From NCBI RefSeq assembly GCF_016937515.1, contig NZ_JAFHKM010000002.1, forward strand, positions 3,777,001 to 3,841,000: a stretch of 64,000 bases of DNA, given 5' to 3'. Source of the DNA: Cohnella algarum (GTDB lineage Bacteria; Bacillota; Bacilli; Paenibacillales; Paenibacillaceae). Below, piece by piece: positions 26,958-36,256 of this stretch (position 1 is the stretch's first letter; each line of letters starts with the position of its first letter). The position numbers and the translations under genes are program-made. Below the pieces are notes generated by a model. The model saw only the letters and a list, made by a program, of their open reading frames with translations. It was not told the DNA's origin and searched no databases.

Positions 26958-29900
26958 ATGTTCAAGAAGAAGGCGACCAACAAACTGGTTTCCCTGCTGA
27001 TGGCGCTCCTGCTGCTGTTCTCCGCGGCAGCTCCGACGGTCTTCGCAGAGGAAACGAACGGAACGGAGGCAAGTTCCGTTGCCGAGTCCGTCTATGCGAC
27101 GGAAACCGGCGAATCGGAAATTTCGCTTGCCGCCCAGGCGGAAACCTCGCTGCTGCCCGGTTCCCCGGGGTATTTGGCTTACGAGTTCCTGGAATATTTG
27201 TCTTCGACAATCGGCACGCGCGTCGCCGGCAGCGTCCAGGACGTCTACGCCCGGGATTATATCGCGGAGCAATTTGCCGCGATGGGGTTGGACGTTGCGA
27301 GACAGGATTTCAGCTACACCCGTTCGGGCACGACGGTGCAAACGCAGAATATTGTCGCAACGAAGCCCGGCGCTTCCCCTAAAGTCCTGATTGTCGGAGC
27401 GCATTTCGATTCCGTCAGCGCCGGAAAGGGAACGGACGACAACGCTTCGGGCGTAGCCGTCATGCTCGAGACGGCGAAAAACGTAGCGCAGCTGCCGACG
27501 CCGTACACGGTCAAGTTCGTCGCATTCGGGGCCGAGGAGCAAGGCTTGCGCGGGTCGAATTATTACGTTTCCCAGATGAGCGACGAGGACAAGAAAAACA
27601 CGGTCGCCATGATCAATCTTGACAGCCTGGCCGTCGGCGATCACATGTATATTTACGGCGGGGCCGGCGAGCAAGGCTTCGTGCGCGATCAGGGGCTTGC
27701 CATTGCGGAGCGCCTCGGCTTGAACCTTCAAACGAACCCGGGGATCAATCCCGATTATCCGGCCGGAACGACGGGAGACTGGAGCGACCATGCCCCGTTC
27801 AAAAGAGCCGGCATCCCTTATGGCTACCTTGAAGCAACCAACTGGACGCTGGGGGATTTGGACGGGTACACGCAAACCGAGCAGGACGGGGAAATTTGGC
27901 ATACGCCCAAGGATAATCTCGAGTACATTTCCGCCAACTATCCCGGACGAATCGAAGAGCGGTTAAGCACGTTTACGCAAGTTTTGACCCATCTCGTGCT
28001 GGAGCTCGAGGTTCCGGTTCAGGAACTGCAAGTAAGCACCGACAAGGCGTCCATGACCGAAAAACGGACCATCGACGTCGAATTCCAACTGCTCAACGCC
28101 TCGACCTTGAACGATTTGCAATGGACGTTCGGAGGCAAGCCGCTGTCGGAATGGAAAAGCTGGAGCACCTCTCCCTCTCCCGCCGGCTATAACGGAGCTC
28201 CATTCATTTATTTGGAGGAGCCGCCGACCGTTAACGGAACGACGGTAACCGCGAAGGTCACCTTCGACTTGGTCTACGGGACAAGCAATCTGTCCGGATC
28301 CTTCCGTTCCCGGTATCCGGCGCTCATCGGAACGTACGATCTGGCCGTGCTTGACGGCGCAGGGGAAACGATCGCCAAAGCCCCCGTCAAGCTGAACGTA
28401 TACGACGATTACCATACGTACGACGAGATCAAGCCGGCGATCGACGCCATTGCCGAAAGCCCCGACCGGGTGGACGGACGGTATGCGGAGTACAAAGTCA
28501 TCGGCAAGTCCGGCCAGGGCCGCGATATCCACTTCTCGATCGTGGCCAGGGACAAAGCATCGGTCGACCAGTATTTGAACGAAACGATGCCGATGATGCT
28601 CAATAACCCGGAAGCCCTTCAGGAGAAAGTAAAAAGCGGTTCGCTCGGCGACTATAAAGTGCCGATCTGGATCAACAATATCCATCCCGACGAAGCGCCG
28701 GGCGTGGACGCCATCATTACGATGTTCGATACGCTGCTTACCGATGAATACGTAACGTACGAAACGACGGACGCTTCCGGCACTCCGCAAACGGTTGTGC
28801 TGGACATCGACAAGGCGCTCGACAACGTCATTTTCCTGCTCGATTATACGGAAAACCCGGACGGACGCTATTTGAACACCCGCGCGAATGCGGCCGGATT
28901 CGACCTCAACCGGGATAACTCCTATCAGACGCAGCCGGAAACGCAACAGGTGATGGAAGAGCTCGCCAAGTGGACGCCGCTCAGCTTCCTGGATCTGCAC
29001 GGTTTTGTCGGCGAATTCCTGATCGAGCCATGCACGCCGCCGCACGATCCCAATTTCGAATACGACCTGCTGATCGACAACATGCTGGAGCAGGCGAACG
29101 CGATGGGCCGGGCCGGGGTGGCCAACACGAAGTACGATTCCTATTTGATTCCGTACGAAGAGCATCAAAGGGGAACGGATTCCGGCTATGCAACCGGCTG
29201 GGACGACGCTTCCCCGGCTTATACCGCCGTATTCGCCATGCACCACGGCGCGCTGGGTCACACGATCGAAATTCCGGAGCTGAACCAGGATTCCGCGGAT
29301 GCCCTATATTACACGCTTCTGGCCGCGACGAATTACGTCGTGGAAAATAAGGACAAGCTTTTCCTGAATCAGCTTGAAGTGTTCAAGCGGGGCATCGAAA
29401 ACGAAGACAACCGTAACGTCGACCAATATCTGATCAACGCTTCCGACGAAGTAATCGGTCGCCCGAGAGGCGAGCACGAAAACTTCTTCCCGGAATATTA
29501 CGTCCTCCCGGTTAACTCCGAGCTGCAGAAGAATCCCGTGGAGGTTTATAAAATGGTGCAGTACCTGCTTCGAAACGGAGTCAAGGTCGAACAAACGATC
29601 GAGCCCGTCGCGTTGGAGGGCGTTCCCTATCCGGCCGGTACCTATGTCGTCAACATGCATCAGGCGAAACGCGGGTTTGCGAACCTTGTGCTGTACGACG
29701 GGATCGACGTTTCCGATTTTTCGGCGATGTATTCGGACATCATTCAGGATTTTCCGGTAATGAGAGGCTTTGATCTCGTCGCGGTTCGTCAATCGGGCGT
29801 ATTTTCGGGAAGGACGAGCCAGGTGAACGCCGTATCCGTTCCGGAAACGTCTTTCCCCGGCAACTCGACGCATTACATTATCCGCAACAACGGCAACGCG

Positions 29901-31364
29901 GCCATTCAAGCGGTCAACGAATTGATCGCGGCCGGCAAATCCGTTACGCTTCTGAGCGAGGGCGGGGAAGGATACGAAAAGGGCGACTTCCTCGTATCCT
30001 ATGCGAACTTGAAGGGTCTGAAAGCGAAATATTTGCTGACTCTCGTTCCGTTTCCGGATGACGGAGGCAAAGAAGGCAAAGTGCTGAAGGCGCCCGTCGT
30101 GGGCACTTCCGACCGGGTAACCGATTTCGTGCTCAGACAGCTCGGATTCACCGTTTCCTCCGACGCGTCTGCAAGCGGCGTATTGGTCAATTCGGTCAAC
30201 AAGAACGAAATTCTGGCCGGCAAGCCGTACGTCGGCTTCGGCAGAACGGGCATGAACGCCTTGAGGAACAACAGTCTGCTGACGGAGGAAGGATTCGCCT
30301 TCACCTCCCAAAGCTCGTACGAAGGGCTGTACAAAGCCGTTTTCGCCCAGGACAACGTCATCACGGCGCCATACGCGGAAACCGATTATTTGTACACGAA
30401 CACCGGCTCATACATTACCTCTTTGCCGGAAGGCGCAATCGAACTGGCGCGGATCGGAGACGGCGAAGATTTCTTCAAGGCCGGCTGGTGGCCGACCCGC
30501 GACAATGCGAAAGGACAATATGCAGGCTTCCTGTATAAGCAAAACGGCCTTAACATTACCGTATTCGCTTCCGATTCCTTGAACAAGGATCATCCGCAAG
30601 CCCAGTTCCGCCTGCTGGCCAATGCCATCTACGCCGCGGCTCCGGAGCTTGGGGAAAACGAAACGATGGACGACGGCGTGACGGAACGCCCGTACAATTA
30701 TAATCCGATTCCGACGAATCCGGGCACGCCGACGAGTCCGGAAACGCCTGCGGATCCGGAAGCGCCGGCCGAGCCGGAAACGCCGACCGACCCCGGAACG
30801 CCTGAGCCGCCCGAGTTCAACGATCTGGACTCCGTGCCTTGGGCCGCGGACGCCATCTTGGAACTTGCGGCCAAAGGCATCGTGAACGGAGTCGGCGACG
30901 GCACCTTCGCGCCTCAACGCGAAGTCACCCGCGCCGAATTCCTGGCGATGCTGATTCGGGCATTCGATCTGCTGGACGAAGAGGCAACCGTATCGTTCGG
31001 CGACGTGAGCTCGTCTTCGTGGAGCTATCCGTATATCGCCTCGGCGGTCAAGCTCGGCCTGGTTCAAGGGGTAGGCGGAGGCAAGTTCGATCCGGCCCGT
31101 CCGATTACCCGCGAGGAAATAACCGTAATGGCGGCCAACGTCCTGAAGTTTGTCGCCGGCGCGCAAACAGCCGACGGCGAAGCCGCGCTGAGCAAGTTCA
31201 AGGACGGCGGCAGCATCGCTTCCTTCGCCAAAGAAGCCGTCGCGCTTCTGACGGAGAACGGCGTCATTACCGGCGTCGGCGCGGACCTGTTCCTGCCGAA
31301 AGGCGTGGCAAGCAGAGCCCAGGCTGCCGTCGTGATCAGCCGACTGCTGAACCTGAAGCTGTAA
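26958..31364 (+). CDS. Secreted M28 + M14 metallopeptidase with SLH anchor
   Basis: A 1,468-residue exported protein with a signal peptide (about 1-30). An M28 aminopeptidase-like domain (about 65-350) shows the zinc ligands in AHFDS (148-150), GTDDNASG, AEEQG (192-193), NLDS and SDHAPF. An M14 carboxypeptidase-like domain (about 485-800) shows IHPDEAPG (near 575), FDLNRDNS, FLDLHGF and HTIEIPEL. A further region of unknown fold is followed by a Pro/Glu/Thr linker (about 1255-1290) and three SLH repeats that bind the cell wall. Amino- and carboxypeptidase on one chain could release free amino acids at the surface. It starts after AAGGAGG and carries operator copy 3. Confidence 0.88.
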   Translation: MFKKKATNKLVSLLMALLLLFSAAAPTVFAEETNGTEASSVAESVYATETGESEISLAAQAETSLLPGSPGYLAYEFLEYLSSTIGTRVAGSVQDVYARDYIAEQFAAMGLDVARQDFSYTRSGTTVQTQNIVATKPGASPKVLIVGAHFDSVSAGKGTDDNASGVAVMLETAKNVAQLPTPYTVKFVAFGAEEQGLRGSNYYVSQMSDEDKKNTVAMINLDSLAVGDHMYIYGGAGEQGFVRDQGLAIAERLGLNLQTNPGINPDYPAGTTGDWSDHAPFKRAGIPYGYLEATNWTLGDLDGYTQTEQDGEIWHTPKDNLEYISANYPGRIEERLSTFTQVLTHLVLELEVPVQELQVSTDKASMTEKRTIDVEFQLLNASTLNDLQWTFGGKPLSEWKSWSTSPSPAGYNGAPFIYLEEPPTVNGTTVTAKVTFDLVYGTSNLSGSFRSRYPALIGTYDLAVLDGAGETIAKAPVKLNVYDDYHTYDEIKPAIDAIAESPDRVDGRYAEYKVIGKSGQGRDIHFSIVARDKASVDQYLNETMPMMLNNPEALQEKVKSGSLGDYKVPIWINNIHPDEAPGVDAIITMFDTLLTDEYVTYETTDASGTPQTVVLDIDKALDNVIFLLDYTENPDGRYLNTRANAAGFDLNRDNSYQTQPETQQVMEELAKWTPLSFLDLHGFVGEFLIEPCTPPHDPNFEYDLLIDNMLEQANAMGRAGVANTKYDSYLIPYEEHQRGTDSGYATGWDDASPAYTAVFAMHHGALGHTIEIPELNQDSADALYYTLLAATNYVVENKDKLFLNQLEVFKRGIENEDNRNVDQYLINASDEVIGRPRGEHENFFPEYYVLPVNSELQKNPVEVYKMVQYLLRNGVKVEQTIEPVALEGVPYPAGTYVVNMHQAKRGFANLVLYDGIDVSDFSAMYSDIIQDFPVMRGFDLVAVRQSGVFSGRTSQVNAVSVPETSFPGNSTHYIIRNNGNAAIQAVNELIAAGKSVTLLSEGGEGYEKGDFLVSYANLKGLKAKYLLTLVPFPDDGGKEGKVLKAPVVGTSDRVTDFVLRQLGFTVSSDASASGVLVNSVNKNEILAGKPYVGFGRTGMNALRNNSLLTEEGFAFTSQSSYEGLYKAVFAQDNVITAPYAETDYLYTNTGSYITSLPEGAIELARIGDGEDFFKAGWWPTRDNAKGQYAGFLYKQNGLNITVFASDSLNKDHPQAQFRLLANAIYAAAPELGENETMDDGVTERPYNYNPIPTNPGTPTSPETPADPEAPAEPETPTDPGTPEPPEFNDLDSVPWAADAILELAAKGIVNGVGDGTFAPQREVTRAEFLAMLIRAFDLLDEEATVSFGDVSSSSWSYPYIASAVKLGLVQGVGGGKFDPARPITREEITVMAANVLKFVAGAQTADGEAALSKFKDGGSIASFAKEAVALLTENGVITGVGADLFLPKGVASRAQAAVVISRLLNLKL

Positions 31365-31427
31365 AGTCCCGAAAGCGGCCCGCGGGCTCGATAGGCGGCC
31401 GGCAGCGAATAATAGGGAAAAATAAAG

Positions 31428-31466
31428 AAACGGCGGCGCTTGGGAGCTTTCCCGGCGCCGCCGTTT
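31428..31466. terminator. Bidirectional terminator
   Basis: A perfect 12-bp stem (AAACGGCGGCGC with its complement) separates the convergent peptidase and VanY-like genes. The flanking A- and T-rich bases can act as a U-tract in either direction, more convincingly for the - strand. Confidence 0.75.
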
Positions 31467-31525
31467 CATTTGAACAGATATTTTGAAGCTTTGCGGGCCG
31501 GAAATCCGGCCGTTCGGTCTGCTTC

Positions 31526-32494
31526 TCAGGACGCCGATACTTCGACCGCTCCCGAAAATTGCTCCATATATTGCTCCAGCGTAACGCCTTGCTCCATGAC
31601 GTCCCGAGCGATTTCCTTGCCGACGTAACGGATATGCCAAGGCTCGTACGTGTAGCCCGTAATATCCTCCGTGCCTTTCAAATACCGGATAATAAAGCCG
31701 TAATCCGCGGCATGCTCCTTCAGCCACTGGCCTTCCTTCGTGTCGCCGAACGATGTTTCCAGCGCGTAGCCGGCGCTTTTGCTGGATACGTCCATCGCGA
31801 GCCCCGTTTGATGCTCGCTCTGGCCGGGCTTCGCGCTTGTCCGGTTCGCGACTTCCTCGCCTTTCTGCTCGGCGTTGCGCTCGAAGATCGATTTTTGCGT
31901 CGCGTACGAGCGATATCCGGATACGGCTTTAAGCTCGATGCCGTCCGCCTCCGCTCCCGCGAACAGCTCCTCCAGCGCTTCGGCCGCCGGCTTGCGAAGC
32001 TTCTTCTTCGGCGAATCGCCGGAGAACGAAAACGCGACGTCCGGAACGACGAGGTCGTCCGGCACGTAGTCCGACGGCAGGTTTCGCTTTTTGTTGACGA
32101 GCACGAGGAGGCTGGATTCGTTGGTTACGACCGCCAGGCCGTCGTTTCCGGTCGCGATCGTCGCGTCCGGCGCGTTCTCGCGGAGCATAGCTTCGACGGC
32201 CTCCGAGAGCGAGCCGCCTGCGGACGTTTGCGTATCGCCGTCCGAGCCGGCTTGTCCGCCGCCGGCTTGTTCTTCCCCGGCCGTAGCGCCGGATCCCGGG
32301 GAAGCCGCCGGCCCTTCCGTCGCCGCGCCGTCAGCCGTTCCCGACGGAGCCGCCGAACCTCCGGTTTGCGCCGGCTTGGAAGACGGCGCCGTTTCCGAAA
32401 CGCTTCCCCATACGTTCCATTTGCCGTATTCGGACGCTCCCCAAATGCCGGCGGCCACGACCACCGCGAGAATGCCCCATTGTCTAAGTTTCAT
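31526..32494 (-). CDS. VanY-type D-Ala-D-Ala carboxypeptidase
   Basis: A 322-residue exported M15B peptidase that trims the terminal D-alanine of peptidoglycan stems. It has an N-terminal membrane anchor or signal (about 7-27), a long low-complexity Ser/Gly/Ala/Pro region (about 35-95) and a C-terminal VanY domain with GYRSYATQ, the zinc-binding SEHQTGLAMD and the catalytic EPWH motif. I begin at ATG 32494, 8 nt after GGAGG. It sits alone between convergent genes. A lytic D,D-peptidase role in wall turnover rather than vancomycin resistance is likely. Confidence 0.92.
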   Translation of the reverse strand: MKLRQWGILAVVVAAGIWGASEYGKWNVWGSVSETAPSSKPAQTGGSAAPSGTADGAATEGPAASPGSGATAGEEQAGGGQAGSDGDTQTSAGGSLSEAVEAMLRENAPDATIATGNDGLAVVTNESSLLVLVNKKRNLPSDYVPDDLVVPDVAFSFSGDSPKKKLRKPAAEALEELFAGAEADGIELKAVSGYRSYATQKSIFERNAEQKGEEVANRTSAKPGQSEHQTGLAMDVSSKSAGYALETSFGDTKEGQWLKEHAADYGFIIRYLKGTEDITGYTYEPWHIRYVGKEIARDVMEQGVTLEQYMEQFSGAVEVSAS

Positions 32495-32640
32495 TAAATT
32501 CGCCTCCAAAGAAATGACGACCAAGCGACCGTACAAGTTGCATGCATGTGTCGAATGATAGCCGAAAAAAGCGAAAAAGAAAAGGGCCGAATAGCGCAAT
32601 TCCTGCCAGTTTGGCCGAAACGGCGGAATTTGAAACAACA

Positions 32641-32675
32641 AAGCCCGAGAGCCGCTTCGTTTCGGCTTCGGGCTT
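32641..32675 (-). terminator. Terminator of the hxlR-like gene
   Basis: Read on the - strand, AAGCCCGA and AGCCG pair with CGGCT and TCGGGCTT (one bulge), followed by TGTTGTTTC. Confidence 0.65.
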
Positions 32676-32681
32676 ATCCGC

Positions 32682-32990
32682 TTATATCCATTTCTCGGCC
32701 CAGATTTGGATCGAGTTGGTCACGTCTTCAAGGTCTTGACCCTTTTCGGTTAATTCATACTCGATTCGCACGGGCATTTCGGGATAAACGGTTCGTTTGA
32801 CGATTCCGAGCGATTCCAGCTCCTTCATGCGGTCGGTCAGCATTTTGTCGCTCATATCGGGGATTTGTTCCTTGATATCCTTGAACCGTTTCGGACCTCC
32901 CATCAGTACGCGAATGATGAGCCCCGTCCACTTCTTGCCGAGCAATTCCGCGGCGGCTTCGTACTTGGGGCACATTTTGGAGTAGTCCAT
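32682..32990 (-). CDS. HxlR-family transcriptional regulator
   Basis: A 102-residue winged-helix regulator of the HxlR/YodB type. CPKYEAAAELLGKKWTGLII is the family start, and the Cys at residue 7 (MDYSKMC) is at the position used for thiol or quinone sensing in YodB/CatR-like members. FKDIKEQIPDMSDKMLTDRM is the recognition region. A 19-bp inverted repeat about 75 bp upstream could be its own operator. The adjacent EamA transporter is read in the same direction from upstream. Which signal it senses is unknown. Confidence 0.9.
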   Translation of the reverse strand: MDYSKMCPKYEAAAELLGKKWTGLIIRVLMGGPKRFKDIKEQIPDMSDKMLTDRMKELESLGIVKRTVYPEMPVRIEYELTEKGQDLEDVTNSIQIWAEKWI

Positions 32991-33063
32991 CCGAATCCCC
33001 CCTCTCTTTAGGCATTATAGCATATCCATCACCGAAAAGAAAGAAGATACAATACAACGAATA

Positions 33064-33082
33064 TTAACTTAACAAAAGTTAG
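33064..33082. promoter_or_regulatory. Inverted repeat, candidate HxlR operator
   Basis: TTAACTT-N5-AAGTTAG is a near-perfect dyad in the 108-bp gap between the EamA transporter and the HxlR gene; its edge overlaps nothing coding. On the - strand a TATAAT at 33014-33019 lies between it and the HxlR start, which fits autoregulation. Confidence 0.4.
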
Positions 33083-33098
33083 TAAATGCCGATCGGAA

Positions 33099-33983
33099 TT
33101 AAATCCGAACGAGCGCGAGGCCTGCCATCAAAAGCAAAAAGGCGACGCGCTGGAGGGGACCGAGCTTTTCCTTGAAAATCAGCAACGAGCCCAGCGCGAC
33201 GACGAGGCTGTTCGTGGCGAAAATCGGCGCGACGAGGTGGGAGGGGCCTGCCAGCAGAGCGGCCGAATACAATTGCAAGCCTCCGTACGAGCCTATTCCC
33301 GCCGCCAGCCCCCATGCAAGTCCCGTCCGAACGGAGGATGAGCCGAAAGACGCGGCGGCGCTTCGGCCTGCGGAGCTCCGTCTCGAACCTGCGGCCGTCG
33401 CGGCGGCAAACCAGAGAAACGACAGCAAGTACCCCGACCATAGCACGGACGCATTGTCGAGTCCCATTTCCGCCGTTACCTTGAGCCCTCCGTTGCGGAA
33501 CGCGAACAAAAGCGTGGCCGCGATCACGAGCGCGAACCAGCGCTTGCCGGCTTCGGCGCTCGCTGCTCCGGGCTTTACGGACAGCAAGACGACGGCGGCA
33601 AGCAAGGAAACGACGCCGGCGATGCCGGCCAAGCTTACGGCTTCTTCGTAAAAGAAGGCGCCCATCGCGACGACAAGAACGATGTTGCTGTTGGTAAGAG
33701 GCGAAGTGAGACTGGCGGGGCCGCAATCCAGCGCCTTCATGAACAGCAGGTTTCCCCAGGCCGAACCCAGCCCGATGACGGCGCCGGCGATCCATATGCG
33801 GTAATCGAACGGGGTCCAACCGCCGGAACCGGCGGCTTGAAGCCAAAAGCCGCAAGTGCCGGAAGCGTACAAGCCAAGCAGCATGGCGGTCGTCGAGCCC
33901 CGCCGCATTTGACTGACCTTCATGAACAACCCGGCCAACCCGAACACGAGCGCGCTGCCTACGGCAAGCGTAAACCACCACAC
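33099..33983 (-). CDS. EamA/DMT-family transporter
   Basis: A 294-residue drug/metabolite-superfamily permease with ten predicted membrane helices in two EamA repeats (about 1-140 and 150-290). Each repeat ends with a typical segment (TNSNIVLVVAMGAFFYEE and TNSLVVALGSLLIFKEKL). The substrate is not predictable. It starts at GTG 33983 behind AAAGGTGAT. It could be read through into the HxlR gene on the same strand, although that gene seems to have its own promoter. Confidence 0.9.
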   Translation of the reverse strand: MWWFTLAVGSALVFGLAGLFMKVSQMRRGSTTAMLLGLYASGTCGFWLQAAGSGGWTPFDYRIWIAGAVIGLGSAWGNLLFMKALDCGPASLTSPLTNSNIVLVVAMGAFFYEEAVSLAGIAGVVSLLAAVVLLSVKPGAASAEAGKRWFALVIAATLLFAFRNGGLKVTAEMGLDNASVLWSGYLLSFLWFAAATAAGSRRSSAGRSAAASFGSSSVRTGLAWGLAAGIGSYGGLQLYSAALLAGPSHLVAPIFATNSLVVALGSLLIFKEKLGPLQRVAFLLLMAGLALVRI

Positions 33984-34116
33984 GACAAGATCACCTTTCC
34001 GGGTTGCGATTCACTTTCGATAGGAGCTTTGTCATACAAATGAAATGTGACTGTTACGATTTTGTCGTATTCCGGGGCTATAATGAACCTCAAGACCCCC
34101 TTTTTCATTTCTTGAC

Positions 34117-34148
34117 GAGCCTGTCTGCCTGGACGGGTTCTTTTTTTT
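34117..34148 (+). terminator. Intrinsic terminator with no obvious + strand gene
   Basis: GAGCCTGTC pairs with GACGGGTTC (two G-U pairs) and is followed by eight Ts on the + strand. Both neighbouring genes are on the - strand, so this terminator has no known gene to end. Confidence 0.6.
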
Positions 34149-34158
34149 GGGAATAAGG

Positions 34159-34974
34159 TTACAGAGCGACGACGACTTTGCTTTTTTGACGATAATAGAC
34201 CCAGCGGGAAAACCCGATTTCCTTGAGCCGCTTGCGGACTTCCTCCCATTCGTCCCCGACCCGCTTCGGCACGTGGGCGTCCGAACCGAACGTAACGTCG
34301 ACCCCGAAATGCAGCGCCCGTTCCAAAATTTCGTCGGAAGGATACCAGCCGCCGCAATCCTTCGTCTTTCCGCTTGTGTTGATTTCGATGGCGATATCGT
34401 GCTCGGCGACGGCTTTCAGCGCCTCGTCGATTTCCTTTTTCGCGCCGGGAATTTCGGAAAATACCGGGTAGTAGCCTTTCATCGCGTCGATATGGCCGAG
34501 CGCCTGGAACAGGCCGCTTTTGGCCGAGTGGCGGATGAGTTCGTAGTAGTGGCGTTTTTCCTCCGTTTTTCGCGCTTCGTCCAGGTTCTTCCAGCGGTTT
34601 CGGTTAAAAATGCTGACGCCCCTCGTTTGGTGCACCGAGCCGATAATATAGTCGAACGGGTAGGGGGCGTAGCTCGAGCGATACAAGTCGATCTGATCGG
34701 GATAAAAGTCCGACTCCACGCCGAGCAGCACTTCGATTTTTCCTTCGTATCGTTTTTTGAGCTCCAGCACTTCCTTGACGTAGTTCGGGAATTCGCTTTT
34801 GGCCATGCAAATGCCGGGCTGGGGGTGATCTTCCTCTCTTGCGAAATAAGGCGAATGGTCGGAAATTCCGATGGCCGAAAGACCGGCTTCAATCGCCGCT
34901 TCGATGTAATCCTCGATAGTGCCCTCGGCGTGGCCGCAGCGGTAATGGTGGGTGTGCAGATCGAATTTTTCCAT
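34159..34974 (-). CDS. Histidinol-phosphatase of the PHP family (HisJ-like)
   Basis: A 271-residue PHP-domain phosphoesterase. Metal ligands are visible as DLHTHHYRCGH (residues 5-15), GISDHSPY (about 37), GVESD (about 85), GSVHQ (about 110), GHID (about 160) and GSDAH (about 230). This fits HisJ, which removes phosphate from histidinol phosphate, though related PHP proteins act on other phosphoesters and no other his gene is nearby. It lies 28 bp after the LysR gene on the same strand and is probably co-transcribed with it. Ribosome site AAGGAGG. Confidence 0.85.
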   Translation of the reverse strand: MEKFDLHTHHYRCGHAEGTIEDYIEAAIEAGLSAIGISDHSPYFAREEDHPQPGICMAKSEFPNYVKEVLELKKRYEGKIEVLLGVESDFYPDQIDLYRSSYAPYPFDYIIGSVHQTRGVSIFNRNRWKNLDEARKTEEKRHYYELIRHSAKSGLFQALGHIDAMKGYYPVFSEIPGAKKEIDEALKAVAEHDIAIEINTSGKTKDCGGWYPSDEILERALHFGVDVTFGSDAHVPKRVGDEWEEVRKRLKEIGFSRWVYYRQKSKVVVAL

Positions 34975-35002
34975 CCGAATTCCTCCTTGAAATGAGCGCT
35001 TG

Positions 35003-35905
35003 TTATTCGCTGCCGATAAATTGATCTTCCGGCATGCCCTTCAAATCGCTAATAAATTGCCGCATCGCGCTGTTCATGTAACGACCCGATTTCGTGATGA
35101 CCCCGACCGGGTGGGTGGCGTCGAATTCCCGCACCGCGATCATCTTCAGGCTTCCCCGCTTCAATTCGGCGGCGATGGAAAGCTTGGAGACGACGGCGGC
35201 GCCGAGGTTGAGCTCGGCCATCCGCTTCACTTCCTCGCTGCTGCCGAGCTCCATCACGACGTTCGGCTGAATATGGTATGCGCCGAAAACCCGGTCGACA
35301 AACCTGCGGCCTTGCGTGTCCGGGGAGAGCAGAATCATCGGCACGTCCTTCAGCATGCCCACGTTGATGACGTCGAAGGATGCGAGCGGATGATCCGGAG
35401 AGACGACGAGCTCGAACGTATCGTAGTAGAGCGTCGACGTTTCCACTTGCGCGCTTCGCTCCGACAAGTAGCCGATTCCGACGTCGATCGTCCCGTTTTC
35501 CACGCTCGCAAGCACTTGAGACGAGGGCATGGACATAATCGTCGTCTTGATCAGCGGAAACTGGTTTTGAAAATAAGAAAGGACGCGGGGCAAAATTTGG
35601 ATGGCGATCGAGGCGGTCGTGCCGAGCACGATATGCCCTTGGGGAATATGGTCGAGATCGGCGAGCTTCTGCTTCAGCTCCTCGACGATGGCCAGTATTC
35701 GCTCCGCATGCTCCAGAAAAACTTTGCCCCGGTCCGTCAGCGCGACCGGATGGTTGCGGTCAACCAGCACGACCTTGAATTCGTCTTCCAGGCTTTTGAT
35801 TTGCGCGGAAACGGCGGGCTGCGTCAGATTGAGCCATTCACCGGCTTTCCGAAAGCTTAGCGTTTTGGAAATCGTAAGCATCGTTTCCAGCTGGCTGATG
35901 TTCAA
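35003..35905 (-). CDS. LysR-family transcriptional regulator
   Basis: A 300-residue LysR regulator. The winged helix (about residues 1-60, LNLTQPAVSAQIKSLE) is followed by a periplasmic-binding-like effector domain (LGTTASIAIQILPRVL onward). It resembles the CysL/YwfK-type or CbbR-like group in its domain start but I cannot assign an effector. A clear promoter lies upstream on its strand, and the PHP phosphatase gene follows closely. No divergent partner is convincing, because the + strand neighbour cheX is 350 bp away. Confidence 0.9.
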   Translation of the reverse strand: MNISQLETMLTISKTLSFRKAGEWLNLTQPAVSAQIKSLEDEFKVVLVDRNHPVALTDRGKVFLEHAERILAIVEELKQKLADLDHIPQGHIVLGTTASIAIQILPRVLSYFQNQFPLIKTTIMSMPSSQVLASVENGTIDVGIGYLSERSAQVETSTLYYDTFELVVSPDHPLASFDVINVGMLKDVPMILLSPDTQGRRFVDRVFGAYHIQPNVVMELGSSEEVKRMAELNLGAAVVSKLSIAAELKRGSLKMIAVREFDATHPVGVITKSGRYMNSAMRQFISDLKGMPEDQFIGSE

Positions 35906-35943
35906 TGGAAGCGCCTCCCTAAATTTAAATTATTTATCAGGTT

Positions 35944-35972
35944 AATAAAGAGGCATAAAATCCTTTTGTCAA
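35944..35972 (-). promoter_or_regulatory. Promoter of the LysR-hisJ unit
   Basis: On the - strand TTGACA (35967-35972) and TTTATT (35944-35949) are spaced by 17 nt. The start would fall about 30 nt before the coding region. The rest of the 350-bp gap to cheX holds a TATAAT at 36184-36189 on the + strand without a good -35 box, and no gene. Confidence 0.6.
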
Positions 35973-36256
35973 CAAACCTATTATAGGCCATTTGTGCCTG
36001 ACCTGCAAAACCGTTCCAACTGTACAATCGAAGGGTTAGGGTTCGAAGCGCGAATAGGGATAAACGACTATTTTTGCATATTCATCCATTTGTCTTCGAC
36101 AATATTCATGCGGGTTCGAGCCGATTTTCGTCCATGCGGACTATTTTTTCCCGAATAAGAGTATACTTGTCCAATTGATTACAGTATAATAAAGGAAATC
36201 GTATCGGACCTAAGCAGGATGTCGGGCAAACGAGATGAGGGGCGGCGTTCAAACTT

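Noticed and set aside
31526..32641. Longer start (32641) for the VanY-like protein
   Set aside because: The added 49 residues lack a ribosome site, while ATG 32494 has GGAGG at ideal spacing and begins a normal membrane anchor.
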